A stretch of 64,000 bases of DNA from Diadema setosum (Eukaryota > Echinodermata > Echinoidea > Diadematoida > Diadematidae), in the NCBI GenBank assembly GCA_033980235.1, contig CM067065.1:22014837-22078836 (forward strand). Direction: 5' to 3'. Position numbers and translations under genes: made by a program. Shown piece by piece: positions 45,626-60,525 of this stretch (positions within the stretch are counted from its first letter, which is position 1; each line of letters begins with the position of its first letter). The notes below the pieces were generated by a model, which was not told the DNA's origin, did no database searches, and saw only the letters and a list, made by a program, of their open reading frames with translations.

Positions 45626-46004
45626 TTATTCAGCTTTCAATCACAAATATCAATATTACATTTTTCGAAATCAGAACATACACTGGAGTGGTAAGGGTGC
45701 ACCACGTTGGGCAGCCCGGATCTAAAAAGAGTCAACTAAATGACTTGGGCCCTCACACCATCCTCCCCAACCCACCTGGTGCACCCAAAACAGTCAGTTT
45801 ACAATATAAAATGATACAAATTTCATTATGAGGTATCAATAAAAAACAAAACTGTTTCTTTGTGTCAAATAAAGATATGTGTAACTACCAATCTTTCTTA
45901 CTCCATTCAAATATCAGAGGTAATTTTCTACATGAGAAGACTTGCAATATACTTTACATATTGTATTGATATGCCAGCTCTTAAATGGCTAATGACATCA
46001 AAAC

Positions 46005-46087
46005 CTGAATCCCACAAGAATTGGAACAATCATCCCCCAGCATTCCCACTGATTCCCACTGATCAGTTACAAGCCATCCACTTTAAA
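46005..46087. mobile_element. single arm of the 12.3 kb foldback MITE
   Basis: About 83 bp from 'gaatcccacaagaattggaa' to 'ccactttaa' matches the right arm of the palindrome at 12331-12695 with few changes. The other arm is absent. The array begins within a few bases of its end. Confidence 0.75.
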
Positions 46088-46599
46088 CTAGCTCACATGA
46101 ATACTTCTGGAGTCAATAACACATGCAGACATTTCTGGTGTTATTTTGACATTAGAGCTGAATTTAATTCCTTATTTCCCTGAATTTGCATGTTACGACT
46201 AGAGGATGGTCTCTCTTTCATGAGATGACATGGACAAAAGATTAATGACATTTACCTGCCTTCACCTAGTTAGGAGGGCTAGCAGTACATACACCTGCCT
46301 GTGAGGACTTGAGTATCCAAATACACCCATTAACCCATTCCTCCCACTATATTTGGAGAGCCTACAATTCTACAATGAGAAGATTCTTTTAGCACATGGA
46401 CAGAGAACTCACAGGTTGCTGATCCACCTACCAGGTGCAAAAGCTGTCAAGCACTACATGCATCCCCTTTCTACTGTTAACTATTATGGCGAATCAAACG
46501 ATGAAAACTTTAATCGGATGCAAGGTATCAATAAAGTGTGTCCTGATGGGATCACAAACCCGTTTGTTCCACACAAGAGAAGCACCTAAGGGGTCAGAA

Positions 46600-46601
46600 A
46601 T

Positions 46602-46652
<51 letters not shown>

Positions 46653-46653
46653 A
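46600..46653. repeat. (CA)n tract at the fixed microsatellite site of A monomers
   Basis: It lies between 'gtcagaaatgc' and 'aagttactgaac'. The same site holds other simple repeats in other units (48330-48361 poly-A, 56180-56220 CA, 57656-57692 C then A, 61683-61722 CA). Confidence 0.9.
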
Positions 46654-48327
46654 GTTACTGAACAGACCTGTGATAGCTGTCATGTACCATTTTTGAACAC
46701 CCTACAAAAGAAACAATAATTTATTAAAATTATGAAATACATAAACTTGGTGTCACAACTTAGTAATATTTACACCTGCTTACGAGGACTAAAGGTATAT
46801 ACACCTGCCTATGATGACTTGGCTATATGAACTTGATCAGCATGGTGTCATGAAACAAGTTGACATGCTAAAATGTCCTATCACATATGGTACACTGCAT
46901 TTCAAGCCCTATCACACAAACCATGTTTTTCCAGTTTAGTAGGGTATTGCAAAGAGCTGATACTACCCTACATGAATACTTATTAAAGTTAATAGTCCAT
47001 AGGGAAGTTTCTCGAGTTATTTTGACATTACAGCTGTATTTAATTCCTTATTTCGCTAAATTTGCAGGTTATGACTACAGGACGGTTTCTATTTGCTCAG
47101 ACCACATGGACAAAGGATGTTTGATATTTACCTGCCTTTACCTTGTAAGGAGGGCTAGCAATAGATACACCTGCCTAGGAGGACTTGGCCAACTTTAATA
47201 TTGACACACCTGAAGAGAAAATGATATTGTTTGTTTACCCATTCCTTCTGCTAGTATTTGGGAGAGTCTACTAAGCTACAAAAGAAGATTCTTTTAGAGC
47301 GTTGACAGAGAATCAAGTTGGTGATCCAGCTGATGTAAAGCAGTCAAGGATTACATGTATTCCATTTTCACAAGTAAAAGTGACATTGAACAATGCAAAC
47401 TTTTGATCAGATGTGAGGTATCAATAGAGTGTGTGCTGATGGTTTCACAAGCTCTTGTTCACACTAGAGAGGCACCTTAATGAGGTCAGCAAAGGTGCAA
47501 CTCTACTGAGCAGAGCCTTGAAAGCTGTCATGTACCTTGTCATAATGCCCTACAAAAGAAACAATGATTATAGCAATATCATGAAATTTGGGAGCTTGGT
47601 GTCACAAACTTAGTAATATTTCCACATGCTTACGTGGATTAAAGGCATATATACCTGCCTATGATGACTTGGCTATATTACATTGATCAGCATACATTTT
47701 ATTTGACAAATCGGTCTGTAAACCTGTACTATCACAGATTGTAAAGCCTTTACTAAACAAATCATATTTTCATGGCTTTTGTAGGACGTGGCAAGTGTAA
47801 AAGAGCTGATAATTGATCTACCTGACTTGAATTCTTCTCAAGTCAATATCACGTATGGACATTTTTGGTGTCATTTTGACATTAGAGCTGAATTTTATTC
47901 CTTATTTCCATAGATTTGCAGGTTATGACTAGAGGATGGTTTCTCTTTCCTCAGACCATGTTGACAAAGGACTCATGACATTTACCTACCTTCACCTAGG
48001 AGGGCTAGCAGTATTTACACCTGCCTATGAGGACTTGAGTATCCAAATACACCCCTTACCACATTCCTCCCACTAGTTTTGGAGAGCCTACAATACTACA
48101 ATGTATGAGAACATTCTATTAGCACATGGACAGAGAACTCACAGGTTGCTGATCCACCTGTGCAAAAGCTGTCAAGCACCACATGCATCCCCTTTCTACT
48201 GTTAACTATTACCGCGAATCAAACAATGCAAACTTTAATCGGGTGCAAGGTATCAATAAAGTGTGTCCTGATGGGCTCACAAACCCGTTTGTTCCACACA
48301 AAGAGAAGCACCTAAGGGGTCACCAAT

Positions 48328-48365
<38 letters not shown>

Positions 48366-49612
48366 ACTGAACAAATCTGTAGTAGCTGTCACATACCATG
48401 TTTGAACGCCCTATAAAAGAAACAATAATCTATTGAAATCATGAAATACATAGATTTCGTGTCACAACTTAGTAATATCTTCACCAGCTTACGAGGACTA
48501 AAGCCATATACACCTGCCTATGATGACTCGGCTATATGAACTTGATCAGCATGGTGTAATGTCATGAAACAACGTGGCAAGCTAAAATGTCCACATATCA
48601 CATATGGTACACTATATTTCAAGTCCTATCACACAAACCATGTTTTCCCGGTTTTGTAGGGCATTGCAATCGTCAAAGAGCTGATAACTTAACTACCCTA
48701 CATGAATACTTATTGAAGTTAATAGCCCATAGGGACATTTCTAGAGTTATTTTGACATTACAGCTGAATTTAATTCCTTATTTCCCTAAATTTGCAGGTT
48801 ATGACTACAGGATGTTTCTATTTGCTCAGACGACATGGACAAAAGATGCTTGACATTTACCTGTCTTCACCTTGTTAGGAGGGCCAGCAGTATGTACACC
48901 TGTAAACTTATGGACACACCTGAATAGAAAATGATATGCTTTACCCATTCCTACTGCTAGTATTTTGGGAGAGTCTACAAAGCTACAAAATAAGATTCTC
49001 TTAGAGTGTTGACAGGGAATTCACAAGTTGGTGATCCAGCTGATGTAAAGCAGTCAAGGATTACGTGTATTCCATTTTCTCAAGTAAAAGTGTCATCGGA
49101 CAATGCAAACTTTTGATCAGATGTGAGGTATCAATAGAGTGTGTGCTGATGGTTTCACAAGCTCTTGTTCACACAAGAGAGGCACCTCATTGAGGTCAGG
49201 AAAGATGCAAATCTACTGAGCAGAGCCTTGAAAGCTGTCACGTACCTTGTCATAATGCCCTAGAAAAGAAACAATGATTATAGTACTATCATGAAATTTC
49301 TCAGCTTGGTGTCACAACTTAGTAATATTTCCACATGCTTACGTGGACTAAGGGCGTATATACCTGACTATGATGACTTGGCTATATTGAATTGAACAGC
49401 AAAAGATATTGACAAATTGGTCTGCAAACCTGTACTATCACAGATTGTAATGTCATTACTAAACAAATCATATTTTCATGGCTTTGAAGGGCGTTGCAAT
49501 TGTCAAAGAGCTGATAGTTAATCTACCTCACATGAATACTTCTCAAGTTAATATCACGTATGGACATTTTTTGTGTCATTTTGACATATGAGCTGAATTT
49601 TATTCCTTAATT

Positions 49613-50565
49613 GTCCCCGCCGAACGAGTTCGAGCAGGCTCCGTACGTGTGTGTGTCCGTGTGTCCGTCCGTCCGTCCGTCCGTCCGTCCGTCCGTCCGT
49701 GTGTCCGTCCGTCCGTCCGTGTGTCCGTGTGTGCGTCCGTGTGTGATCAAAATCTTCAATTTGCTACTTCTCTGTCATTAATGAGCCAATTTTGATTCTG
49801 TGTGCTTTATATGATAGCACTACATGGGAGCTTTGAAACTTCTACACAGAATTTCAGTCGTGACCTTTGACCTTGACCTTTGACCTATATTGTACATTTT
49901 GCTACAAAATGCTACTCCTTCGCCATTTCTAACCCGATTTCGATTCCGTTTGCTTTATGTGATGGCACTAGGTGAGGGCTTCATAACTTCTGCACAGAAT
50001 TTTGACCTTTGACTTCTTTGACCTTTGACCTTGATTTTTTGACCTATATTGTACATTTTGCTACAAAATGCTACTCCTTCGCCATTTCTAACCCGATTTC
50101 GATTCCGTTTGCTTTATGTGATGGCACTAGGTGAGGGCTTCAAAACTTCTACACAGAATTTTGACCTTTGACTTCTTTGACCTTTGACCTTGATTTTTGA
50201 CCTATATTGTACATTTTGCTACGAAATGCTACTCCTTCACCATTTTTAACCCGATTTCAATTCCGTTTGCTTTATATGATGGCACTAGTTGAGGGCTTCA
50301 AAACTTCTACACAGAATTTTGACCTTTGACTTCTTTGACCTTTGACCTTGATTTTTGACCTATATTGTGCATTTTGCTACAGAATGCTACTCCTTCGCCA
50401 TTTCTAACCCGATTTCGATTCCGTTTGCTTTATGTGATAGCACTAGGTGAGGGCTTCAAAACTTCTACACAGAATTTTGACCTTTGTCTTCTTTGACCTT
50501 TGACCTATATTGCACATTTTGTTACAAAATGCTACTTCCGGCGGGGACATATGTTACGCACCGCG
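49613..50565 (+). mobile_element. 953 bp element with TAATT target duplication and DR1-like repeats
   Basis: It begins GTCCCCGCCGAACGAG and has an inverted CGGCGGGGAC near its right end (50539-50548). TAATT flanks both sides (49608-49612 and 50566-50570) and occurs once at the same place in other array units (ccttaatttc), which proves insertion. The interior has (GTCC)n (about 49658-49735) and about four tandem units of 155-165 bp, each with TGACCTTTGACCT. Confidence 0.85.
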
Positions 50566-53500
50566 TAATTTCTACTTTTCCTTCTTTCCATAAATTTGCT
50601 GATTATGACGAGAGGATGGTTTCTCTTTCCTCAGACCAAGTGGACAAAAGACTCATTACATTTACCTGCCTTCACCTAGTTAGGAGGGTTAGCAGTATAT
50701 ACACCTGCCTATAAGGACTTGAGTATCCAAATACACCCCTGAACACATTCCTCCCAGTAGTTTTGGAGAGCCTGCAATACAATGAGAATATTTTTTTAGA
50801 ACATGGGCAGAGAACACGCAGGTTGCTGATCAACCTGGGTAAAAGCTGTCAAGCACTACATGCATCCCCTTTCCACTGTTAACTATTATGGCGAATCAAA
50901 CGATGCAAACTTTAATAATCGGGTGCAAGGTATCAAAGTTTGTCCTGATTGGCTCACAAACCTGTTTGCAGTATGTTTGCTGTTTGTTCCACACAAGAGA
51001 AACACCTAAGGGGTCACAAATGCAACAGATCTGTGATAGCTGTCACGTACCATGGTTGAATGTCCTACAAATTAAAGAAACAATCATTTATTGAAATTAT
51101 GAAATACATAAACTTGGTGTCACAACTTAGTAATATTTACACCTGCTTACGAGTACTAAAGCCATATACACCTGCCTATGATGACTGGGCTATAAATGAA
51201 CTTGATCAGCATGGTGCAATTTCATGAAACTAGTTGGCAAGCTAAAATGTCCTATTACATATGGTACACTATATATTTCAAGCCCTATCCCACAAACCAT
51301 GTTCCCGGTTTTGTAGGACATTGCAGTCGTCAAAGAGCTGATAATTAAACTACCATACATGAATACTTATTAAAGATGAAAGCACATAGGGATATCTGTC
51401 GAGTTATTTTGACATTACAGCTGAATTTAATTCCTTATTTCCTTAAATTTGCATGTTATGAGTGCAGGATGGTTTCTATTTCCTCAGACCACGTGGACAA
51501 AAGATTCTTGACATTTACCTGCCTTCACCTTGTTAGGAGGACTAGCAGTATATACACCTGACTATGAGGACTTGACCATCCAAAAAACTTATTGACACAC
51601 CTGAATGAATATAAAGTGATATTCTTTACCCATTCCTACTGCTAGTATTTTGGGAGAGTCTACAAAGCTACAAAATAAGATTCTCTTAGAGCGTTGACAG
51701 GGAATTCAGAAGTTGGTGATCCAGCTGATGTTTAAAGCAGTCAAGGATCACGTGTATTCCATTTTCACAAGTAAAAGTGTCATCGGACAATGGAAACTTT
51801 TGATCAGATGTGAGGTATCAGTAGAGTGTGTGCTGATGATTTCGCAAGCTCATGTTCACACAAGAGAGGCACCTTAATGAGGTCAGCAAAGGTGCAAATA
51901 TATTGAGCAGAGCCTTGAAAGCTGTCATGTACCTTGTCATAATGCCCTACAAAAGAAACAATGATTATAGTAATATCATGATATTTGTGAGCTTGGTGTC
52001 ACAACTTGGTAATATTTCCACGTGCTTACGTGGACTAAGGGCATATATACCTGCCTATGAGGACTTGGCGATATTGAAATGATCAGCATATATATCTTAT
52101 TTGCCAAATTTGTCTACAAACCATGTACTATCACAGATTGTAATGTCATTACTAAACAAATCATATTTTTATGGCTTTGTAGGGCGTGGCAATTGTCAAA
52201 GAGACGATATATAATCTACCTCACATGAATACTTCTGAAGTCAATATGACGTAAGGACATTTTTGGGGATCATTTTTTAATAACATCTGAATTTTATTCC
52301 TTAATTTCTATAGATTTGCAGGTTATGACTAGAGGACGGTTTCTCTTTCCTCAGACCACATGGAAAATAAGACTCATGACATTTTCATGCCATCACCTAG
52401 TTAGGAGGGCTAGCAGTAGGCCCTATATACTCTTGCCTAGGAGGACTTGAGTATCCAAATACACTCCTTAACAACTTCCTCCCACTAGTTTTGGAGAGCC
52501 TACAAAACTAATAACAATGAGAAGATTCTTTGAGCACATGGACAGAGAACAATCAGGTTGCTGTTTCACCTGTACAAAAGGTGTCAAGCACTATACATGC
52601 ACCCCCTTTCCACTGTTAACCATTATGGCGAATCAAACGACGCAAACCATTATTTGTGTGCAAGGTATCAATAAAGTGTGTCCTGATGGGCTCACAAACC
52701 CGTTTGTTCCACACAAGAGAAACACTTAAGGAGTCACAAATGCGCACACACACAAAAAAAAACAACAACCAAAGTTACTGAACAGACCTGTGATAGCTGT
52801 CACGTACCATGTTTGAACGCCCTACAAATTAAAGAAACAATAATATATCAAAACTATGAAATACATAAACTTGGTGTCACAACTTAGTAATATTTACACC
52901 TGGTTATGAGGACTAAAGCCATATACACCTGCCTATGAGGACTCGGTTATATGAACTTGATCAGCATGGTGTAATGTCATGGAACAAGTTCGCAAGCTAA
53001 AATGTCCTATTATATATGTTACACTATATTTCAAGCCCTATCACACAAACCATGTTTTTCCGGTTTTGTAGGGCATTGCAATCGTCAAAGAGTTGATAAT
53101 TAAACTACCCTACATGAATACTTATTAAAGTTAAAAGCACATAGGGAAAATTCTCGAGATATTTTGACATTACAGCTGAATTTAATTCCTTATTTCCCTA
53201 AATTTTCAGGTTATGACTGCAGGATGGTTTCTATTTCCTCAGACCACGTGGACAAAAGATAATTGACATTTACCTGCCTTCACCTTGTTGGGAGGGCAAT
53301 CAGTATACGCATACACCTGCCTATGAGGACTTGACCATCCGAAAAACTTATTGACACACCTGAATAGAAAATGATCTTCTTTACCCATTCCTCCTGCTAG
53401 TATTTGGGAGAGTCTACAAAGCTACAAAATCTTGATTCTTTTACAGCGTTGACAGGAAATTCACAAGTTGGTGATCCAGCTGATGTAAAGCAGTCAAGGA

Positions 53501-56500
53501 TTAACATGTATTCCATTTTGACAAGCAAAAGTGACATCGGACAATGCAAACTTTTGATCAGATGTGCGGTATCAATAGAGTGTGTGCTGATGGTTTCACA
53601 AGTTCTTGTTCACATGAGAGAGGCACCTTAATGAGGTCAGCAAAGGTGCAAATTTATTCAGCAGAGCCTTGAAAGCTGTCACGTACCTTGTCATAATGCC
53701 CTACAAAAGAAACAATGATTATAGTAATATCATGAAATTTGTGAGCTTGGTGTCACAACTTAGTAATATTTCCACATGCTTACGTGGACTATGGGCATAT
53801 ATACCTGCCTATGAGGACTTGGGTATATTGAAATGATCAGCATATATCTTATTTGACAAATTATTGGTCTACAAACCTGTACTATCACAGATTGTAATGC
53901 CATTACTAAACAAATCATATTTTCATGGCTTTGTAGGGCGTGGCAATTGTCAATGAGCTGATAATTAATCTACCTCACATGGATACTTCTCAAGTCAATA
54001 TGAAGTTAGGACATTTTTGGGGATCACTTTCTTTTTTGAATAAGAGCTGAATTTTTATTCCTTATTTCCATAGATTTGCAGGTTATGACTAGAGGATGGT
54101 TTCTCTTTCCTCAGACCACATGGAAAAAAACCTCTTGACATTTTCATGCCATCACCTAGTTAGGAGGGCTAACAGTAGGCCCTATATACTCTTGCCTATG
54201 AGGACTTGAGTATCCAAATACAAATGTACAACCCTTAACAATTTCCTCCCACTAGTTTTGGAGAGCCTACAATACTACAATGAAAAGATTCTTTGAGCAC
54301 ATGGACAGAGAGCAATCAGGTTTCTGATTCACCTGTACAAAAGGTGTCAAGCACTATACATGCACCCCCTTTCTACTGTTAACTATTATGGCGAGTCAAA
54401 CGACGCAAACCATTATTTGTGTGCAACACATCAATAAAGTGTGTCCTGATGGGATCACAAACCCGTTTGTTCCACACAAGAGAAACACTTAAGGAGTCAC
54501 AAATGCGCACACACACACACAAGTTACTGAACAGATTTGTGATAGCTGTCACGTACCATGCTTGAACGCCCTACAAATTAAAGAAACAATAATTTATCAA
54601 AATTATGAAATACATAAACTTGGTGTCACAACTTAGTAATATTTACACCTGCTTACGAGGACTAAAGCCATATACACATGCCTATGATGACTTGGATATA
54701 TGAACTTGATCAGCATGGTAAAATGTCACGAAGTTAGTTGGCAAGCTAAAATGTCCTATCACATATGGTACACTATATTTCAAGCCCTATCACACAAACC
54801 ATGTTTTCCCGCTTTTAGAAGATAGGGCAATGCAATCGTCAAAGAGCTGATAAATAAACTACCCACCATGAATACTATTATAGATATTAGCATATAGGGA
54901 AATTTCTATAGTTGTTTTGACATTATACAGCTGAATTTAATTCCTTATTTTCCTAAATTTGCAGGGTATGACTACAGGATGGTTTCTATTTCCTCAGACC
55001 ACATGGACAAAAAATGCTTGACATTTACATGCCTTCACCTTGTCAGGAGGGCGAGCAGTATATACACCTGCATATGAGGACTTGACCATCCAAAAAACAT
55101 ATTTGGCACACCTAAATATAAAATGATATTCTTCTCCATTATTCCTGCTAGTTTTATGGAGAGTCTACAAAACTACAAATGAAGATTCTTTTAGAGCGCT
55201 GATAGGGATAAGTTGGTGAGCCAGCTGGTATAAAGCAGTCAAGGATTACATGTATTCAATTTTCATAAGTAAAATTGACATTGAACAATGCAAACTTTTG
55301 ATCAGATATGACGTATCAATAGAGTGCGTGCTGATGGTTTCACAAGGTATTGTTCTCACAAGAGAGGCACCTTAATGAGGTCAGCAAAGGTGCAAATCTC
55401 CTGAGCAGAGCCTTGAAAGCTGTCCTGTACCTTGTCATAATGCTCTACAAAAGAAACAATGATTATAGCAATATCATGAAATTTGTGAGCTTGGTGTCAC
55501 AACTTAGTAATATTTCCACATGCTTACGGCATGGTGTAATGTCATGAAACAAGTTGTCAAGCTAGAATGGCCTATTACCGGTGCCCTATATTTCAAGTCC
55601 TATCACGCAAACCATGTTTTCACGGTTTTGTAGGGCAATGCAATCGTCAAAGAGCTGATAATTAAACTACCCTACCTGAATACTTGTTGAAGTTAATAGC
55701 ACATAGGGTCATTTCTGGAGTTATTTTGACATTACACCTGAATTTAATTCCTTATTTCCATAAATTTGCAGGTTATGACTACAGGATGGTTTCTACTTCC
55801 TCATACCACATGGACAAAAGATGCTTGACATTTACCTGCCTTCACCTTGTTAGGAGGGCTAGCAGTATATACACCTGCCTATGAGGACTTGAGCATCCAA
55901 ATACACCCCTTTCCACATTCCTCCCACTAGTTTTGTAGAGCCTACAATACTACAATGAGAAGATTCTTTTAGCACATGGACAGAGAACAATAAGGTTGCT
56001 GATCCACCTGTACACAAGCTGTCAAGCACTATACATGCATCCCCTTTCTACTGTTAACTATTATGGCGAATCAAACGATGCAAACTTTAATCGGGTGCAA
56101 GGTATCAATAAAGTGTGTCCTGATGGGATCATAAACCCATTTGTTCCACACAAGAGAAACACCTAAGGGGTCAGAAATGCACACACACATACACAGACAC
56201 ACACACACACACACACACAAGTCACTGAACAGACCTATGATAGCTGTCACGTACCATGTTTGAACGCCCTACAAATGAAAGAAACAATAATATATCAAAA
56301 CTATGAAATACATAAACTTGGTGTCACAACTTAGTAATATTTACACCTGGTTACGAGGACTAAAGCCATATACACCTGCCTATGATGACTTGGCTATATG
56401 AACCTGATCAGCATGGTGTAATGTGATGAAACAAGTTGGAAAGCTAAAATGTCCTATTACATATGGTGCACTATTTTTCAAGTCCTATCACACAAACCAT

Positions 56501-58756
56501 CTTTTCCATCCAGACTTGACCATCTAAAAAACTTGACACACCTGAATAGAAAATGATATTTTTTACCCATTCCTTCTGCTAGTATTTGGGAGAGTCTACA
56601 AAGCTACAAAATCTTGATTCTTTTACAGGGTTGACAGGGAAGTCACAAGTTGGTGAACCAGCTAATGTAAAGCAGTCAATGATTACATGTATTCCATTTT
56701 CACAGGTAAAAATGACATAAAACAATGCAAACTTTTCATCAGATGTGAGGTATCGACAGAGTGTGTGCTGATGGTTTCACAAGCTCATGTTCACACAAGA
56801 GAGGCACCTTAATGAGGTCAGCAAAGGTGCAACTCTACTGAGCAGAGCCTTGAAAGCTGTCATGTACCTTGTCATAATGCCCTACAAAAGAAACAATGAT
56901 TATAGTAATATCATGAAATTTGTGAGCTTGGTGTCACAACTTAGTACTATTTCCACATGTTTACGTGGACTAAGGGTATATATACCTGCCTATGAGGACT
57001 TGGGTATATTGAAATGATCAGCATATATCTTATTTGACAAATTGGTCTGCAAACCATGTACTATCACAGATTGTAAAGTCGTTACTAAACAAATAATATT
57101 TTCATGGCTTTGAAGGGCGTGGCAATTGTCAAAGAGCTGATAACTAATCTACCTCACATGAATACTTCTCAAGTCAATATCACGTAAGGACATTTTCGGT
57201 GTCATTTTGACATTAGAGCTGAATTTTATTCCTTATTTTCATAAATTTGCAGGTTATGACTAGAGAATGGATCTCTTTCCTCAGACCACGTGGACAAAAG
57301 ACTCATGACATTTACCTGCCTTCACCTAGTTAGGAGGGCTAGCAGTATATACACCTGCCTATGAGGACTTGAGTATCCAAATACACCCATTAACACATTC
57401 CTCCCACTAGGTTTGTAGAGCCTATACATTACTACAATGAGAAGATTATTTTAGCACATGGACAGAGAACAATAAGGTTGCTGATCCACCTGTACAAAAG
57501 CTGTCAAGCACTACATGCATCCCCTTTCTACTGTTAACTATTATGGGGAATCAAACGATGCAAACTTTAATCGAGTGCAAGGTATCAAAGTGTGTCCTGA
57601 TGGGCTCAGAAACCTGTTTGTTCCACAAAAGAGAAACACCTAAGGGGTCACAAATGCCCCCCCCCCAAAAAAAAAAAAAAAAAAAAAAAAAAATACTGAG
57701 CACTAGATCTGTGATAGCTGTCGCGTACCATGTTTGAACGCCCTACATATTAAAGAAATAATAATTTATCAAAATTGTGAAATACATAAACTTGGTGTCA
57801 CAACTTAGTAATATTTACACATGCTTACGAGGACTAAAGCCATATACACATGCCTATGATGACTTGGATATATGAACTTGATCAGCATGGTAAAATGTCA
57901 CGAAGTTAGTTGGCAAGCTAAGATGTCCTATCACATATGGTACACTATATTTCAAGCCCTATCACACAAACCATGTTTTCCCGCTTTTAGAAGATAGGGC
58001 AATGCAATCGTCAAAGAGCTGATAAATAAACTACCCACCATGAATACTATTATAGATATTAGCATATAGGGAAATTTCTATAGTTGTTTTGACATTACAG
58101 CTGAATTTAATTCGTTATTTTCCTAAATTTGCAGGGTATGACTACAGGATGGTTTCTATTTCCTCAGACCACATGGACAAAAAATGCTTGACATTTACAT
58201 GCCTTCACCTTGTTAGGAGGGCTAGCAGTATATACACCTGCGTATGAGGACTTGACCATCCAAAACATATTTGGCACACCTAAATATAAAATGATATTCT
58301 TCTCCATTATTCCTGCTAGTTTTATGGAGAGTCTACAAAACTACAAACGAAGATTCTTTTAGAGCGCTGATAGGGATAAGTTGGTGAGCCAGCTGGTATA
58401 AAGCAGTCAAGGATTACATGTATTCCATTTTCATAAGTAAAATTGACATTGAACAATGCAAACTTTTGATCAGATATGATGTATCAATAGAGTGTGTGCT
58501 GATGGTTTCACAAGCTCTTGTTCACACAAGAGAGGCACCTTAATGAGGTCAGCAAAGGTGCAAATCTCCTGAGCAGAGCCTTGAAAGCTGTCCTGTACCT
58601 TGTCATAATGCTCTACAAAAGAAACAATGATTATAGCAATATCATGAAATTTGTGAGCTTGGTGTCACAACTTAGTAATATTTCCACATGCTTACGGCAT
58701 GGTGTAATGTCATGAAACAAGTTGGCAAGCTAAAATGGCCTATTACCGGTGCCCTA

Positions 58757-60525
58757 CTAGTCCAGTCAATCTAGCGATTTTTAGGGGGTAACCCACCACT
58801 AATTGCAACAGTAGGAATTTCACTGCAGAGCAAGTCGTTGAGGCCTCCTGAACACCATACTAAAAGTCCAAAAAAATACAGCGGGGCAAAATAATAACAT
58901 TTGCATAATATGCAAATTAGCACCTGAAATGAGAGGAAATTGACAGATCTCAGCTTCCCGTTATCCAATTTTAAAGATTTAAATGTATAAACTTATATTT
59001 TGTAGGTCAATGAACACGATAGATGCCTTTTCGAATTGGTCGTACAAAAATAATTTACATAAAATGCAAATTAGCGGTAACTGTAAGAGTACATTCATAA
59101 CAACAGTACTCACGTTGGCATAATGCACGTTTTGCATATGGGGACGCGGGGTTGAGGGGGTAACTTTGGGCGCCTCCCAAGGAGCCGCTTTAAATGTGCA
59201 CCACTTTTTACTATATAAGTATTGTAAAGCAAAGTCTCCTGTATTGATTACATTGTATTTCTTGAAAACAAAAATACCCTTGCTATAAGGCACGATCGAA
59301 TTTTGACGGTATGTACTTTTGGAACATATATATTCGCGTCATATGATATTATATGTTTTCTATATTGTCAAGAGGATAAAGGGCATTTCGGGGGCACACG
59401 CCACAGGGTCGCCCTTCAATAAGCACCCTCTTTTATTGTGTAGATCTTGTAAAGCAAATCTTCTTCTATCATATTCATGACTTTTCATTTATATAAGAGT
59501 GTATTTGCTGTATTGCCGGACCTACATTTAAAACCATTCACGCTAGAACAACTGCATTTGCGTTGCTAATATCCGTATCTTGTCATAAAGGGCGTGAGCG
59601 TAGGTGTAAATTTAGACACCTCCCCAGGGACTACCTTTGCATGTCCACCTTTTTGAAAACGTAGTTATTGTACAGCAATGTTTCCTCTACTAATTAGTTG
59701 CATTTTTTGGGGAAACAAAAGTGCCTTTGCTATACGGCACGATGGAATTTCGAAAACATGTACGTTTGGAACATATATATATTCGCGTTATATGATATTA
59801 TATGTTTTCTATATTGCCGTGAGGGTGGAGTATTTTTGGCACATCCCACAGGGTTGCCGTTTGATGCGCACCCTCTTAAGTGTATAGATCTTGTAAAGTT
59901 AAGTTTCTTCTATCATTTTCACAATTTGTCATCGATGAAAATTGTATTTGATGTATTGCCGGAACTACTTTTACAACCATTCACGCTAGAACAACGGTAT
60001 TTGCGTTGCTAATATCTGTGTTTTGTAATAAGGAAGCGTGAGCGTAGATGTGAATTTGGACACTTCCCAAGGGATTACTTTTGAATGTTCACCCTTTTGA
60101 CAATATAGTTATTGTAGAGCAATGTCTCCTCTATTAATTAGTTGCATTTTTTTTGGAAACAAAAGTGCCTTTGGTATTCAGCACGATGGAATTTGAAAAC
60201 ATGTACGTTTGGAACATATATATATATATTCGCGTTGTATGATATTATATGTTTTCTAAGTTGCCGTGAGGGTTGAATATTTTTGGCCCATCCCACAGGG
60301 TTGCCATTTAATGAGCATCCTCTTCACTGTATAGATCTTGTAAAGTTAAGCCTCTTCTATCATTTCCATGACTTTTCATTGATAAATAGTGTATTTGCTG
60401 TATTGCCGGGACTACTTTTAAAACCATCCACGCTAGAACAGCGGTGTTTGCGTTGCTAATATCTGTGTTTTGTCTTAAGGGTGCGTGAGCGTAGGTGTAA
60501 TTTTGGACCATTCCCAAGGGATTGT
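58757..60525. mobile_element. 1.8 kb insertion into the array, with tandem units of about 445 bp
   Basis: The array sequence is broken after 'ggtgccctac' (compare 55585) and resumes at 'tccatcttttccatcaagac'. From about 59130 the insert holds three units of about 445 bp, each with TTCGCGTxATATGATATTAT (59330, 59778, 60228) and GCGTTGCTAATATC (59559, 60004, 60449). Non-repeat sequence precedes them. The class is unknown and ends are approximate. Confidence 0.65.
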
